Shown: positions 1 to 8,783 of the stretch, piece by piece
Numbering within the stretch: position 1 is the stretch's first letter
Layout: each line of letters opens with the position of its first letter
Assembly: GCF_008710745.1 (NCBI RefSeq)
Contig: NZ_VYSA01000002.1
Location: forward strand, 372,001 to 436,000
Source: Microbacterium rhizomatis
GTDB lineage: Bacteria; Actinomycetota; Actinomycetes; Actinomycetales; Microbacteriaceae
DNA: 64,000 nucleotides
Direction: 5' to 3'
The notes under the pieces: model-generated
The model's database searches: none
What the model was told of the DNA's origin: nothing
The model's input: the letters and a program-made list of their open reading frames with translations, nothing else
Program-made: the position numbers and the translations under genes

Positions 1-543
1 CTGCTGCGCGAGCGGCTGAAGCCCCTGCCCGCGAACGTCTCGAGCGCGGGCACACGCGGCCTCCGCGACGCGACGATGACGCCTGAGGCCGTGCAGATCG
101 CGGTCGCGTCGGGCGTCGCGAGCGCCGAAGCGCAGGCCCATCGGTCGCGCTCGCTCACCGAGGCGCAGCTGCTGAGCCCCGATCTGATCCTCACGATGAC
201 TCGCGACCATCGGCGCGAAGTGGTCGAGCTGGCGCCCTCCCGCACGCGGGTGACGTTCACGATCCGCGAGTTCGCCCGTATCGCCGCGCAGGTTCCCGAC
301 GACGAGGTGCGCCGCGTGACCGGTGAGGCGGGACCGGATGCTGCCGCCCGCGTCCGCGCGATCGCCGGGCTCGTCGGATCATACCGCGGCCTCGCAGCCA
401 CCCCCGTGGTCCCCGAGGACGAGGATGTGATCGACCCCTACGGCCGCTCGATGCGCACGTACGAACTCGCCGCCGCACAGCTGATTCCGGCGGTGGATGC
501 GGTGGTCCGCACTCTTCGCCTCGGGTTGGCCGACCCGCGGTAG
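1..543 (+). CDS. Low-molecular-weight protein tyrosine phosphatase, 5' end missing
   Basis: The reading frame is open from base 1 and stops at 543, so 180 C-terminal residues are present and the N-terminal CX5R catalytic loop lies outside the window. Visible family signatures are the SAGTRGL segment near the start, the LILTMTRDHRREV helix, an FTIREFAR segment and a late DPYGRS motif that carries the general-acid Asp of LMW-PTPs. Enzymes of this type dephosphorylate BY-kinases and related polysaccharide proteins in the cytoplasm. The next gene encodes such a kinase, so a kinase/phosphatase pair controlling polysaccharide assembly is the natural reading. The family assignment is confident; the substrate is inferred from context. 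Confidence 0.9.
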   Translation: MLRERLKPLPANVSSAGTRGLRDATMTPEAVQIAVASGVASAEAQAHRSRSLTEAQLLSPDLILTMTRDHRREVVELAPSRTRVTFTIREFARIAAQVPDDEVRRVTGEAGPDAAARVRAIAGLVGSYRGLAATPVVPEDEDVIDPYGRSMRTYELAAAQLIPAVDAVVRTLRLGLADPR

Positions 544-683
544 GGGCGACTAACGATGCCGTCACGATGCGCGGCACCGGTCGTCGTACGCGTCGTTTCG
601 TAACAATCCCGGAAAACGCGTGTGGCAGGATGACCAGCACGTCACGGGGTCCCCCGCCCGTGCGATGCACCTCGAGAGGCACC

Positions 684-2135
684 ATGGAGCTCAGCGATTA
701 CATCCGCATCCTCCGCAAGAACTGGGCAGTCATCGTCATCGCCACCCTCCTCGGGGTGGGTGTCGCGGCCGTCTTCTCCCTCACACGAACGCCCGTCTAC
801 ACAGCATCCAGCACTGTGTTCGTCTCCACTCAGGCGGGTGGCACCGTCCAGGAGCTGCAGCAAGGATCCAACTTCACCCAGGCGCGCGTCGAGACGTACG
901 TGAACCTCGTCAAGACGCCCCTCGTCATCGAGCCGGTGATCACCGAGCTCGGCCTCGACCAGACGGCGGCGACGCTGAGCAAAGACATCACCGCGACCTC
1001 GCCGCTGAACACCACGCTCATCACGATCTCGGTCACCGATTCCGACCCGGTACGCGCCGCCGACACCGCCAACGCACTCGCGGCGAGCCTGACCTCGCAG
1101 GTCGAGAAGATCGAGACGCCCAACGGCGGGAGCACGAGCCCCGTGCGGCTGACCCGCGTGCAGGATGCGACGGCGCCCTCCGTTCCCTCGAGCCCCAACG
1201 TGCCGCTCAACATCGCGCTCGGTGCCTTGATCGGCCTCGCGCTCGGCATCGGATTCGCGGTGCTTCGCGCGGTGCTCGACACCCGCATCCGCACGCAGCG
1301 CGATGTCGAGCACGTCACCGAGGCCCCGATCATCGGCGCGATCGCGTATGACGCGAAAGCCAAAGAGCGGCCTCTCATCGTGCACGACGACCCGCACAGC
1401 CCCCGCTCCGAGTCGTTCCGGGCTCTCCGCACCAATCTGCAGTTCCTGGACATGGGCGGCCGGGCCAGCTTCGTCATCACCTCGAGCGTGCCCACCGAGG
1501 GCAAGACGACCTCGACGATCAACCTGGCGATCGCGCTGGCCGACGCAGGCAAGCGGGTCGCCCTGATCGACACCGATCTGCGCAGGCCGAAGGTCGCCGA
1601 GTACCTCGGGATCGAGGGCGGAGCGGGCCTCACCGACGTGCTCATCGGTCGGGCCACGGTGGCCGACGTCATGCTGCCGTGGGGCCAGCGCAGCCTGTTC
1701 GTGCTGCCGGCCGGCAAGATCCCGCCCAATCCGAGCGAACTGCTCGGCTCGAGCCAGATGCAGAACCTTCTCGAGGCGTTCGAGCGCGACTTCGACGTGG
1801 TGCTGTGCGACGCTCCCCCGCTTCTTCCGGTGACGGATGCCGCGATCCTCGCGCGGACCACGAGTGGCGCGATCGTCGTGGTGGCCGCCGGCCGCACCAA
1901 CAAGCGGCAGCTCGAGGGCGCGATCGACGCCCTGGTGACCGTTGACGCGAAGGTCGCGGGCGTCGTCATGTCGATGGTGCCCACGCGCGGACCCGACTCG
2001 TACTACAGCTACGGGTACGGATACGGGTACGGGTACACCGCGGACCCCACACCGCCGCCGCCGGTCGCGGAGCGCCGCGCAGAGCGCCGCGCGGAGCGCC
2101 GTCGCCCCCGCCCCGACTCTCCCCCGGCGACATGA
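684..2135 (+). CDS. Polysaccharide co-polymerase fused to tyrosine autokinase (Wzz/BY-kinase)
   Basis: This 483-residue protein joins a Wzz chain-length domain to a cytoplasmic BY-kinase. Membrane segments lie near residues 15-33 and 174-195, with the extracytoplasmic Wzz domain between them. The kinase shows Walker A (SSVPTEGKTT, 267-276), Walker A' (ALIDTDLR, about 293-300) and Walker B (DVVLCDAPP, about 371-379). The C-terminus has seven Tyr alternating with Gly at 440-451, the usual autophosphorylation cluster, then a Pro run and an Arg-rich AERR repeat. An upstream in-frame ATG at 567 exists, but ATG 684 follows GAGAGG and begins the typical MELSDYIRILRKNW start. It should set chain length and, through its phosphorylation cycle, polymer export. 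The preceding gene supplies a matching phosphatase. Confidence 0.93.
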   Translation: MELSDYIRILRKNWAVIVIATLLGVGVAAVFSLTRTPVYTASSTVFVSTQAGGTVQELQQGSNFTQARVETYVNLVKTPLVIEPVITELGLDQTAATLSKDITATSPLNTTLITISVTDSDPVRAADTANALAASLTSQVEKIETPNGGSTSPVRLTRVQDATAPSVPSSPNVPLNIALGALIGLALGIGFAVLRAVLDTRIRTQRDVEHVTEAPIIGAIAYDAKAKERPLIVHDDPHSPRSESFRALRTNLQFLDMGGRASFVITSSVPTEGKTTSTINLAIALADAGKRVALIDTDLRRPKVAEYLGIEGGAGLTDVLIGRATVADVMLPWGQRSLFVLPAGKIPPNPSELLGSSQMQNLLEAFERDFDVVLCDAPPLLPVTDAAILARTTSGAIVVVAAGRTNKRQLEGAIDALVTVDAKVAGVVMSMVPTRGPDSYYSYGYGYGYGYTADPTPPPPVAERRAERRAERRRPRPDSPPAT

Positions 2136-2364
2136 TCGCGGCCTCCCTGCAGCGCCCCTGGGGAGGATCACGCAGCACGACGGTCGACCGCACGTCGCGG
2201 CATCGTGGTGTTCGTCCTGCCCGCCAGCGCCCCGCCACTCCTCGTGCAGCGACCCGTCACCTGACGTTCGACGTCACACCGACACCGTGCGTCACGTGCG
2301 TGTCACAAACGCCTGCTAGCGTGCCAGCGGGGAAGGGATTGGGCGTCGACGGGAAGGAGTCGGG

Positions 2365-3972
2365 ATGACGCCGGATCTTCAGGTTGACGCGACATCGTTG
2401 TCGCCGCGTACCGATGAAACATCTACGAACGCGACGGACGATCTCGCAGCTGCTGCGAAGATCCAGACCGACGCGTCGCCCGCGCGCACCACCGACACCG
2501 GGTCGGTGCCCGCGCCGTATCTGGCCGGGGCGGCCGCACCACCGTGGCGGCGGCGCTACGGCACCCTCCTCTGGGTCACCGACCTGCTCGCCCTGATCTG
2601 GGTCGTCTACGGCACGCAGATCATCTGGTTCGGCACCGGCAACGCCCAGGTGGCGATGCGCGACGACAGCCGGTTCGACGAGATCTCCTACTGGGTGTTC
2701 TCGGCAATCCTCGTGATTCTCTGGATGTGGGCACTGTCATTCGCCGACTCACGCAGCCATCGTGTGATCGGTGCCGGGCTCGCCGAGTACACCCGCATAG
2801 TGAACGCAAGCTTCCGCCTGTTCGGACTGGTAGCGATCGCGGCATTTCTCCTCCGGGTCGACCTCGCACGCGGCTTTCTCTTCATCAGCCTCCCGCTCGG
2901 TGTCCTGATACTTCTTCTCGAACGGTGGTTGTGGCGACAGTGGCTGCTGGTACAGCGGGTGCAGGGCAAGTACGTGGCAAGGGTCCTCCTGGTGGGATCG
3001 CGTGCATCCGTTGCGCAGATCGCCCGCGAGCTGCGACGCGTACCCGGCGCCGGCTATCACGTCGTCGGGGCGTGCGTCCCGTCCGGCAAGGTGGCCGAGA
3101 CGATCGAAGGCACAGATATTCCCATCATGGGAAGCGTGGATGCTGTCCAGCGGGCGATGCAGGCGACCCGAGCCGACACCATCGCTGTCACCAGCACGGA
3201 TGACCTCCCGCCCGACAAGGTGAAGGAAATCTCCTGGAGCCTCGAGGCCGGCAAGCAACATCTGGTCCTCGCTCCGAGCATCACCGACATCGCGGGTCCG
3301 CGGCTCCACACTCGGCCGGTCGCCGGCCTGCCGCTCATTCACGTCGAGACTCCGCGTTTCACGAACGGGCAACGCTTCACCAAGCGATCCTTCGACGTGA
3401 TCGTCACGTCGGTCATCACTCTCCTGCTCTCGCCGGTTCTCCTCATGGTCGCGGCTGCCGTCAAGCTCACGAGCAAGGGACCCCTTCTGTACAAGCAGGA
3501 ACGTGTGGGGATCAACGGGGCGCCGTTCCACATGCTCAAGTTCCGGTCCATGCGTGTCGGGGCTGACAAAGAGCTCGCCGCGCTTCTCGCGGCGCAGGGG
3601 ACGAGTGAAACCCCCCTCTTCAAGGTGAAGAACGATCCCCGGATCACCCCCATCGGAAAGGTGATCCGCAAGTACTCGCTCGACGAGCTGCCACAGCTGT
3701 TCAACGTACTTGGCGGCTCTATGAGCCTGGTCGGACCACGACCCCAGATCGCGGCCGAGGTGGCTCTCTACACGAGCGCGGCCCGAAGAAGACTGCTCGC
3801 CCGGCCGGGCATCACAGGGCTGTGGCAGGTAAGTGGTCGCAGCACGCTGGATTGGGAACAGACGGTGCGTCTCGACCTCTACTACGTGGAGAACTGGACC
3901 TTGATCGGCGATGTCGCGATCTTGGCCAAGACCGCAAGAGCAGTTCTTCTACCGGGCGAGAGCGCTCACTAG
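2365..3972 (+). CDS. Polyprenyl glycosylphosphotransferase (initiating sugar-phosphate transferase)
   Basis: This 535-residue protein has the WbaP/CpsE architecture. Four to five hydrophobic segments lie in the first half, a soluble nucleotide-fold region sits near residues 200-320, and a C-terminal Bac_transf domain starts around residue 335. Motifs seen in that domain are KRSFDV, the KQERVGINGAPFHMLKFRSM segment, DELPQLFNVL, SLVGPRPQ and RPGITGLWQVSGR. The enzyme transfers a sugar 1-phosphate from a nucleotide sugar to undecaprenyl phosphate at the inner face of the membrane and so starts each repeat unit. The ATG has a good AAGGAG site 7 bases upstream. It follows the Wzz/kinase gene after a 229-base gap in which I see no gene; that gap probably holds the promoter. 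The sugar specificity cannot be read from the sequence. Confidence 0.93.
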   Translation: MTPDLQVDATSLSPRTDETSTNATDDLAAAAKIQTDASPARTTDTGSVPAPYLAGAAAPPWRRRYGTLLWVTDLLALIWVVYGTQIIWFGTGNAQVAMRDDSRFDEISYWVFSAILVILWMWALSFADSRSHRVIGAGLAEYTRIVNASFRLFGLVAIAAFLLRVDLARGFLFISLPLGVLILLLERWLWRQWLLVQRVQGKYVARVLLVGSRASVAQIARELRRVPGAGYHVVGACVPSGKVAETIEGTDIPIMGSVDAVQRAMQATRADTIAVTSTDDLPPDKVKEISWSLEAGKQHLVLAPSITDIAGPRLHTRPVAGLPLIHVETPRFTNGQRFTKRSFDVIVTSVITLLLSPVLLMVAAAVKLTSKGPLLYKQERVGINGAPFHMLKFRSMRVGADKELAALLAAQGTSETPLFKVKNDPRITPIGKVIRKYSLDELPQLFNVLGGSMSLVGPRPQIAAEVALYTSAARRRLLARPGITGLWQVSGRSTLDWEQTVRLDLYYVENWTLIGDVAILAKTARAVLLPGESAH

Positions 3973-4034
3973 CCACTTCCTCTGAGACCTGCTTCCGATC
4001 TCGCCACCACAACGTATGAAAGCACCCCGAAAGT

Positions 4035-5315
4035 ATGCGAATAGCTGTGGTTTCACTCCACTACGCCCCGGAGCCGACCGGAAATGCCCCTTACGTGGCT
4101 GACCTTGTGAATGGGCTGGCATCCGCGGGACATGACGTGACGGTGATTACCTCCCAGCCGTTCTACCCAGGCTGGCAACGATATAAAGGTTACGGTCCGG
4201 GGCGCTCCGCGACGAATGACTCCGGGGTGAATGTGATTCGGCTCCGGCACTACATTCCGGCACGCCCCACGGCATTGAAGCGACTGATTTCCGAGCTGAC
4301 CGCAGGCGCTGCAGCATTTGTAGAGGGCCTTCATGGCGCCGATGCCGCAATTTTCGTGTCGCCCGCCATGTTTCACGCAGCTCTCGCCTCACGGCGACTT
4401 TCGTGGCGCCCCAAACGCTCTCGCGCACCGTGGGTGGTCTGGGTTCAAGACCTCTACACACTGGGAGTCAAAGAGACTGGCACAGCGGGTGGTCGGGCAG
4501 CCGCGGCGATATCGCGCGTCGAGTCGTCGATGCTGCGCGGAGCCGACCGGGTCGTTTCGATCCACGAACGATTCACTCGCTTCGTGATCGACAGCCTGGG
4601 TGTCAGCGACGCTAAGGTAGCCACGATTCGGAATTGGTCCCACATTCAGGCTTCTGCAGCCGACCCCGCCGACCGTGACTCGCTTGGCTGGCGGCGCGAC
4701 GAGTACGTTGTCTTGCACGCCGGAAACCAAGGGCTCAAACAGGGCCTCGCGAATGTCGTCGAAGCCGCAAAGATCGCAGAACGGCGTGCACTTCCAATCC
4801 GATTCGTGCTACTCGGCGATGGGAATCAACGCGAGACCCTCGAGAAGATGGGGCAAGGGGTGTCGACGATCCAGTTCTTGGATCCGCTGCCCGATGAACT
4901 GTTCTTCAGCACCCTGACTGCTGCGGACGCCCTACTCGTCAACGAACTGCCAGACGTAAGAGAGATGTCGGTACCGAGCAAGCTCACAAGCTATTTCGCC
5001 ACCGGCCTCCCTGTGATCGCTTCCACACACCGCGACAGCGTTACCGCAGAAGAGATCGAGCGTTCGGGCGGAGGGGTCGTCGTCGACGGCGGAAATCCCG
5101 ACGAACTGGTTCGAATGATCGTGGAGCTCAGTCGTGACCCACACCGTAGCGCAGCTCTTGGTGCGGCTGGATTGCGATATCGGCAAGAACAGCTTGGTCG
5201 AGACGTTGCGATCACCAAGTTTCTCGCGTTGCTTGACGGGATGAGATCAGGGCCTCGTGATGGCTCTTCACGAGTGACCGCTCCCCCTACACAACAGACG
5301 AGAGATCACGGCTAG
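4035..5315 (+). CDS. Glycosyltransferase family 4 (WcaI/WbuB-like)
   Basis: The 426-residue GT-B protein begins with the WcaI/WbuB-type N-terminus (SLHYAPEPTGNAPY), followed by VTVITSQPFYPGW. The C-terminal nucleotide-sugar domain has VVLHAGNQGLKQG, FVLLGDGNQRETLE and a VPSKLTSYFATGLPV segment before the acidic ETGLP-like region. It should add a sugar from a nucleotide donor to the lipid-linked repeat unit at the cytoplasmic membrane face. It lies 62 bases after the initiating transferase in the same orientation and overlaps the convergent flippase gene by four bases. The DNA here looks visibly richer in A and T than the flanks, as is common in variable polysaccharide loci. The acceptor and donor are unknown. 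Confidence 0.9.
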   Translation: MRIAVVSLHYAPEPTGNAPYVADLVNGLASAGHDVTVITSQPFYPGWQRYKGYGPGRSATNDSGVNVIRLRHYIPARPTALKRLISELTAGAAAFVEGLHGADAAIFVSPAMFHAALASRRLSWRPKRSRAPWVVWVQDLYTLGVKETGTAGGRAAAAISRVESSMLRGADRVVSIHERFTRFVIDSLGVSDAKVATIRNWSHIQASAADPADRDSLGWRRDEYVVLHAGNQGLKQGLANVVEAAKIAERRALPIRFVLLGDGNQRETLEKMGQGVSTIQFLDPLPDELFFSTLTAADALLVNELPDVREMSVPSKLTSYFATGLPVIASTHRDSVTAEEIERSGGGVVVDGGNPDELVRMIVELSRDPHRSAALGAAGLRYRQEQLGRDVAITKFLALLDGMRSGPRDGSSRVTAPPTQQTRDHG

Positions 5316-6787
5316 CGGCGTCGAAGTCGTGCGGTGAGGTCAGCCCAGACGGCTCGCAGAACAGTGCGATTCTCCTCTCCGGCGAGAACCCACAATAGGG
5401 CGCCGTAAGCGACAAGAGCGATGACGGCGACTGGGCAGGCAAACGTCCAGAATGGCGCTGGCGCAGTCGCCCACGGAGTGAACTGAAGACCGATGATGAC
5501 ACCGAACGGCACGATGGAAGCCACGACGCACCTCGTCAACTGCGAGACGTACTTTCCGATGTCCACACCGGCAGCGCGTTTGAGGACGACGAGCCGCACG
5601 GGCCAGATGATGAATCGCGCAAGTCGTGAGAATGCGATGCCCAGCACGCCGAACGGGGCCAGCAAGAACACGAGCGCAGTACCGACCACATTCTGAACGA
5701 TGGCAAGCACAAGTGCGGATCCCGCGTGGGACGTTGCGAGTAACACGTTTCGGTCGAAGTACATGACCGCCCCCAACGCCCAGCCCGGCGCGAGAATCCA
5801 AATGATCGGGACCGCATCTGTCCATTGCGGTCCGAACAGGAATGCGACGAGTTGCGGGGCGAGCGTTGCGACGAGGCCGAAGATCGCAATGCTCGCCGCT
5901 GCCGCAACGAAGGTCAGCTGCCGGAAGATGCGATTCAGACGTATTCGATCATCCTGCACGCGGGAGAACGTCGTGAAGGACACTCTCGACAAGACGGACG
6001 TCACGAGTTCTATCAGAATTGTGCCGACGCGCTGGGCGATGAAGTAGTAGCCGAGTTCCTGAGGCGAGAAAAGTGCCCCGATGACGATCTTGTCGATGTT
6101 GGCTTGGATAGCGTCAAGGAGGTCGATCGCAAGAATCGAGCCGCCGATGCGCCACAGCGAGCGGAGTGAATCGAATGAGTACTCGAACCTTGGTCGCCAA
6201 GGCGTAGAGGACCAAAGCGCGATGACGGCTGCGAGCGCACTGACGACGGTCTGTGCCACGAGTGCCCAGATTCCACCGCCTACCAGAGCCAGCGGGATCG
6301 CGACCGCAGCGCCGCACACGGTCCCGATGAATTGCCTGATCGAGAGCGGTTTGAAGTCCAGTTCGCGTTCGAGGAGCGCCGCAGGAACCTGCGAGAGGGC
6401 GCTCAGCGGAAACAGAACGCTCATCGCCTGGAGGACAGGCGCGAGTTGTGGTTCACCGAACGCGCTCGAGATCGGGGCAGCGGTCAGTACCAGTCCGGTC
6501 CCGAGAATCACACTGACGCCGAATGAGGTCCAAAATGCCGTCGAGGCATCTTTCGGGTCGAGTCTGCGCTTCTGGATGAGTGTCTTGCTCAGTCCCGAGT
6601 CGACGAAGACCTGGAGCACGGCGAAAATCGAAGTCGCGAGCGAAATCACTCCGAATTCCGACGGGGTGAGGAGGCGGGTCAAGACGGCCAGCACGAGAAC
6701 CGTGACAAGTCGCGACGACCACCGTTCGGCCACAACCCATCCGACCGATCGGGTGGCCCGTCGACGGAGATCGTCGTCGTCGCTCAT
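5312..6787 (-). CDS. Oligosaccharide flippase, Wzx/PST type
   Basis: The 491-residue protein is almost entirely hydrophobic and has about 12-14 predicted membrane helices, with the MOP-superfamily start (RRATRSVGWVVAERWSSR) and the typical TRLLTPSEFGVISLA segment. Flippases of this family move the undecaprenyl-linked repeat unit across the membrane for polymerisation. It is the last gene of a minus-strand series that starts at 11973 and includes the Wzy-like polymerase, which supports the Wzx role. Its 3' end overlaps the converging glycosyltransferase gene by four bases, and a 48-base gap separates it from the upstream GT2-like gene. Specificity for the repeat unit is inferred. Confidence 0.92.
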   Translation of the reverse strand: MSDDDDLRRRATRSVGWVVAERWSSRLVTVLVLAVLTRLLTPSEFGVISLATSIFAVLQVFVDSGLSKTLIQKRRLDPKDASTAFWTSFGVSVILGTGLVLTAAPISSAFGEPQLAPVLQAMSVLFPLSALSQVPAALLERELDFKPLSIRQFIGTVCGAAVAIPLALVGGGIWALVAQTVVSALAAVIALWSSTPWRPRFEYSFDSLRSLWRIGGSILAIDLLDAIQANIDKIVIGALFSPQELGYYFIAQRVGTILIELVTSVLSRVSFTTFSRVQDDRIRLNRIFRQLTFVAAAASIAIFGLVATLAPQLVAFLFGPQWTDAVPIIWILAPGWALGAVMYFDRNVLLATSHAGSALVLAIVQNVVGTALVFLLAPFGVLGIAFSRLARFIIWPVRLVVLKRAAGVDIGKYVSQLTRCVVASIVPFGVIIGLQFTPWATAPAPFWTFACPVAVIALVAYGALLWVLAGEENRTVLRAVWADLTARLRRR

Positions 6788-6835
6788 AGAGGCTTCACCC
6801 GCCGATCAATACGCGTGCTCGGCGGCGCGAGCTTG

Positions 6836-7684
6836 TCACCTTCGGGTTGCCCTTCTCGCAATAGCCTTCGATGTCTCCGCGATCGGTCTTGGCCCGAATG
6901 AGCTCCAGGCACGTTTGACCAGGCTTCGGTTGTCGCGGATGCCAAATTCACGCAGCAGCTTTCTGGTGGCTGGGAAAGCGATTCCGGCCATCGACTTTCC
7001 TGAGTGGTTTTCGCCGGTATCGACGTGGTACACGGCGCCCCTGAAGGGCAGAACTTGGAGATTCCGTCCGTGGGCTTCATGCCATTCGACCGCGTCCCGG
7101 TGGGCGCCCATTATGGTGAAGAGGATTTCTCCATAAGCGGCAGCAATGGTCTGCTGGTCTGCTCCCACCCCGACATCGGAGGGGACCGAATAGGCATCGA
7201 ACGGAAGGATGAAGGATGTCCCACATGTGCGATTGAATCGAGGAATCGCCCGGAAGACGCCGCGGGAGCCCGAGTACATCCAGCCGTTCTCGAGGACCCA
7301 TCCCTGACCGTTCGCATGATCCTTGACGAAGCCGGATAGCCGCCGGCTCACGAAGTCGTCCGCATCGAAGATCATGACGAAGTCCGGGGAGTAACTCCGC
7401 GCCGCGATGAGCCCGACACCGATCTTCGTGCCTTTGTCCCACACGAATGGAGCCCGTGCGGTGCGCGGTCCAGTCGGTGGCGCGGGCGCGGGAAAGTCCA
7501 CCGGAACGAACACAGTTCGCTCCGGAAGGGGGAAGCTCGGGGCTTGGTTGCCCACCACGATGACGACGAAATCCTGATCGATCTGCCCGGCGACTGAGCG
7601 CAGGGTGTCTTCGAGCAAGTGTTCCACCCTGCTGTATGAAGCCGAATTATCGGGATGACGAATGGATGTGACGAACGCGATCAT
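6836..7684 (-). CDS. Glycosyltransferase, GT-A/GT2-like
   Basis: This 282-residue protein starts MIAFVTSIRHPDNS, includes a nucleotide-binding type beta-alpha region, and has a clear D-x-D style metal motif in VMIFDADDFVSRRL near residue 110. That is typical of GT-A glycosyltransferases that use nucleotide sugars with Mg2+ or Mn2+. There is no membrane segment, so it should act in the cytoplasm on the lipid-linked repeat unit. Its ATG overlaps the stop of the upstream pyruvyl transferase gene by four bases (ATGA), indicating translational coupling. The family assignment rests on the fold motif and context; linkage and donor are unknown. Confidence 0.78.
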   Translation of the reverse strand: MIAFVTSIRHPDNSASYSRVEHLLEDTLRSVAGQIDQDFVVIVVGNQAPSFPLPERTVFVPVDFPAPAPPTGPRTARAPFVWDKGTKIGVGLIAARSYSPDFVMIFDADDFVSRRLSGFVKDHANGQGWVLENGWMYSGSRGVFRAIPRFNRTCGTSFILPFDAYSVPSDVGVGADQQTIAAAYGEILFTIMGAHRDAVEWHEAHGRNLQVLPFRGAVYHVDTGENHSGKSMAGIAFPATRKLLREFGIRDNRSLVKRAWSSFGPRPIAETSKAIARRATRR

Positions 7685-8739
7685 TTCTGTGCCACCAACT
7701 CCCGCGCCAAGCTCTGCGCTTCAGGCAGGCTTCTTGCGTAGTGAGCGGTAGAGAAGCCGCCCGTGTAGTCGCGATAAATGCCGCTCACCTTCCCGTAGCT
7801 GTTGTCCAAGGCGACGTGGGGCACACCCAGAAGGGCGGAGAGCACATGGGCGTGCAGCCGGTCCGTGACGACGGCTCGGGCAGAGCCATACAGCTTTACC
7901 GCACCCGCGACATTAACGCGGTTGACGTTGTCAAGTGCCCAACCGCCAACCCGGTCCGGCGCCCCTGCGGGCAAGGCTGGTACTCGCCGCCGAATCTTGA
8001 CGTACGTCCTACAGGCAAGGGATCCCCCGCGAGCGAGCCGCCATTGCACCGCCATCGCGCCCCGTGGGTACCAGTCCGTCACATGTACGGGCGTTCCGTC
8101 GAGCCAGAGGGGTCCGATCTCCGCAAGACCGGACGACGCCTCCATGTCTTCGCGTGCAATGACCACGACATCGGTCTTTTCCGCAGAGGAGGACGGGCGT
8201 TGGGGCGGATCCCACCCCAACGCCATATCTGCACAGAATCTGACGTCGAGGGAAGGCAGTTGCTTCTCCGCGCGTTCCATGGAGAGGCTGTCACGGATGA
8301 GGATGTGCAGGTCAGGGTGAGCGCCCATGACCTTATCCGCGGCGGCGGCGCGCGCCTCGTCTTTGAAGTAGATCGACTGCGGAAGCTGAACGATCCGGTA
8401 GTCCGGGAGGTCGCGGATAACCTCTTCCCTGATCAGCTGGTGCCCGATCCAGAGGTCACCGAAGTTGCCTCCACCGTGCAGTAGGACGACTCCGCCTTCA
8501 GGGAGCGCCCTGCGGAGCGCTCTCGGATCGTACGACCACAGATCGGCCACGTATTTTATGCGCAACCCCATCCGTGCGAGGAAGGCCAGCTCACCGGCCC
8601 AGATGAGAGAGTCTCCGACGTTTCGTTGATTCGGAGCGTCAACGATCGCCACTTCGCGGGATGTTCCGATAGCGACCTTGAGCGCGTCGATGACGGAGGC
8701 TCTCAGACTGTCCAGGTATTCGATGTCAGCGGAAAGGAT
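7681..8739 (-). CDS. Polysaccharide pyruvyl transferase family protein (second copy), unusual start
   Basis: The protein has the PF04230 signatures: RNVGDSLIWAGE near the N-terminus, VVLLHGGGNFGDLW, and a late VVTDRLHAHVLSALLGVPHVALDNSYGK segment. Members transfer pyruvate from PEP to form ketal groups on exopolysaccharide sugars, and some relatives act on other substrates. Homology begins only around SADIEYLDSLRAS. No ATG, GTG or TTG lies just before it; an AAGGAG sits six bases upstream of an ATC codon at 8739, which I use as the tentative start. The longest frame begins at a GTG at 8865 inside the upstream gene without a Shine-Dalgarno, and another GTG lies at 8652. Function is confident at family level; the start is not. 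Confidence 0.82.
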   Translation of the reverse strand: MLSADIEYLDSLRASVIDALKVAIGTSREVAIVDAPNQRNVGDSLIWAGELAFLARMGLRIKYVADLWSYDPRALRRALPEGGVVLLHGGGNFGDLWIGHQLIREEVIRDLPDYRIVQLPQSIYFKDEARAAAADKVMGAHPDLHILIRDSLSMERAEKQLPSLDVRFCADMALGWDPPQRPSSSAEKTDVVVIAREDMEASSGLAEIGPLWLDGTPVHVTDWYPRGAMAVQWRLARGGSLACRTYVKIRRRVPALPAGAPDRVGGWALDNVNRVNVAGAVKLYGSARAVVTDRLHAHVLSALLGVPHVALDNSYGKVSGIYRDYTGGFSTAHYARSLPEAQSLARELVAQK

Positions 8740-8783
8740 GGGGGGCTCCTTCTGAGGGCGGTGCAGTGAACGTGTTGCGAGGA

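Noticed and set aside
642..2171. 509-codon open frame on the minus strand
   Set aside because: It is the antisense shadow of the Wzz/BY-kinase gene; the peptide is Arg/Gly/His-rich with no family pattern and no ribosome site.
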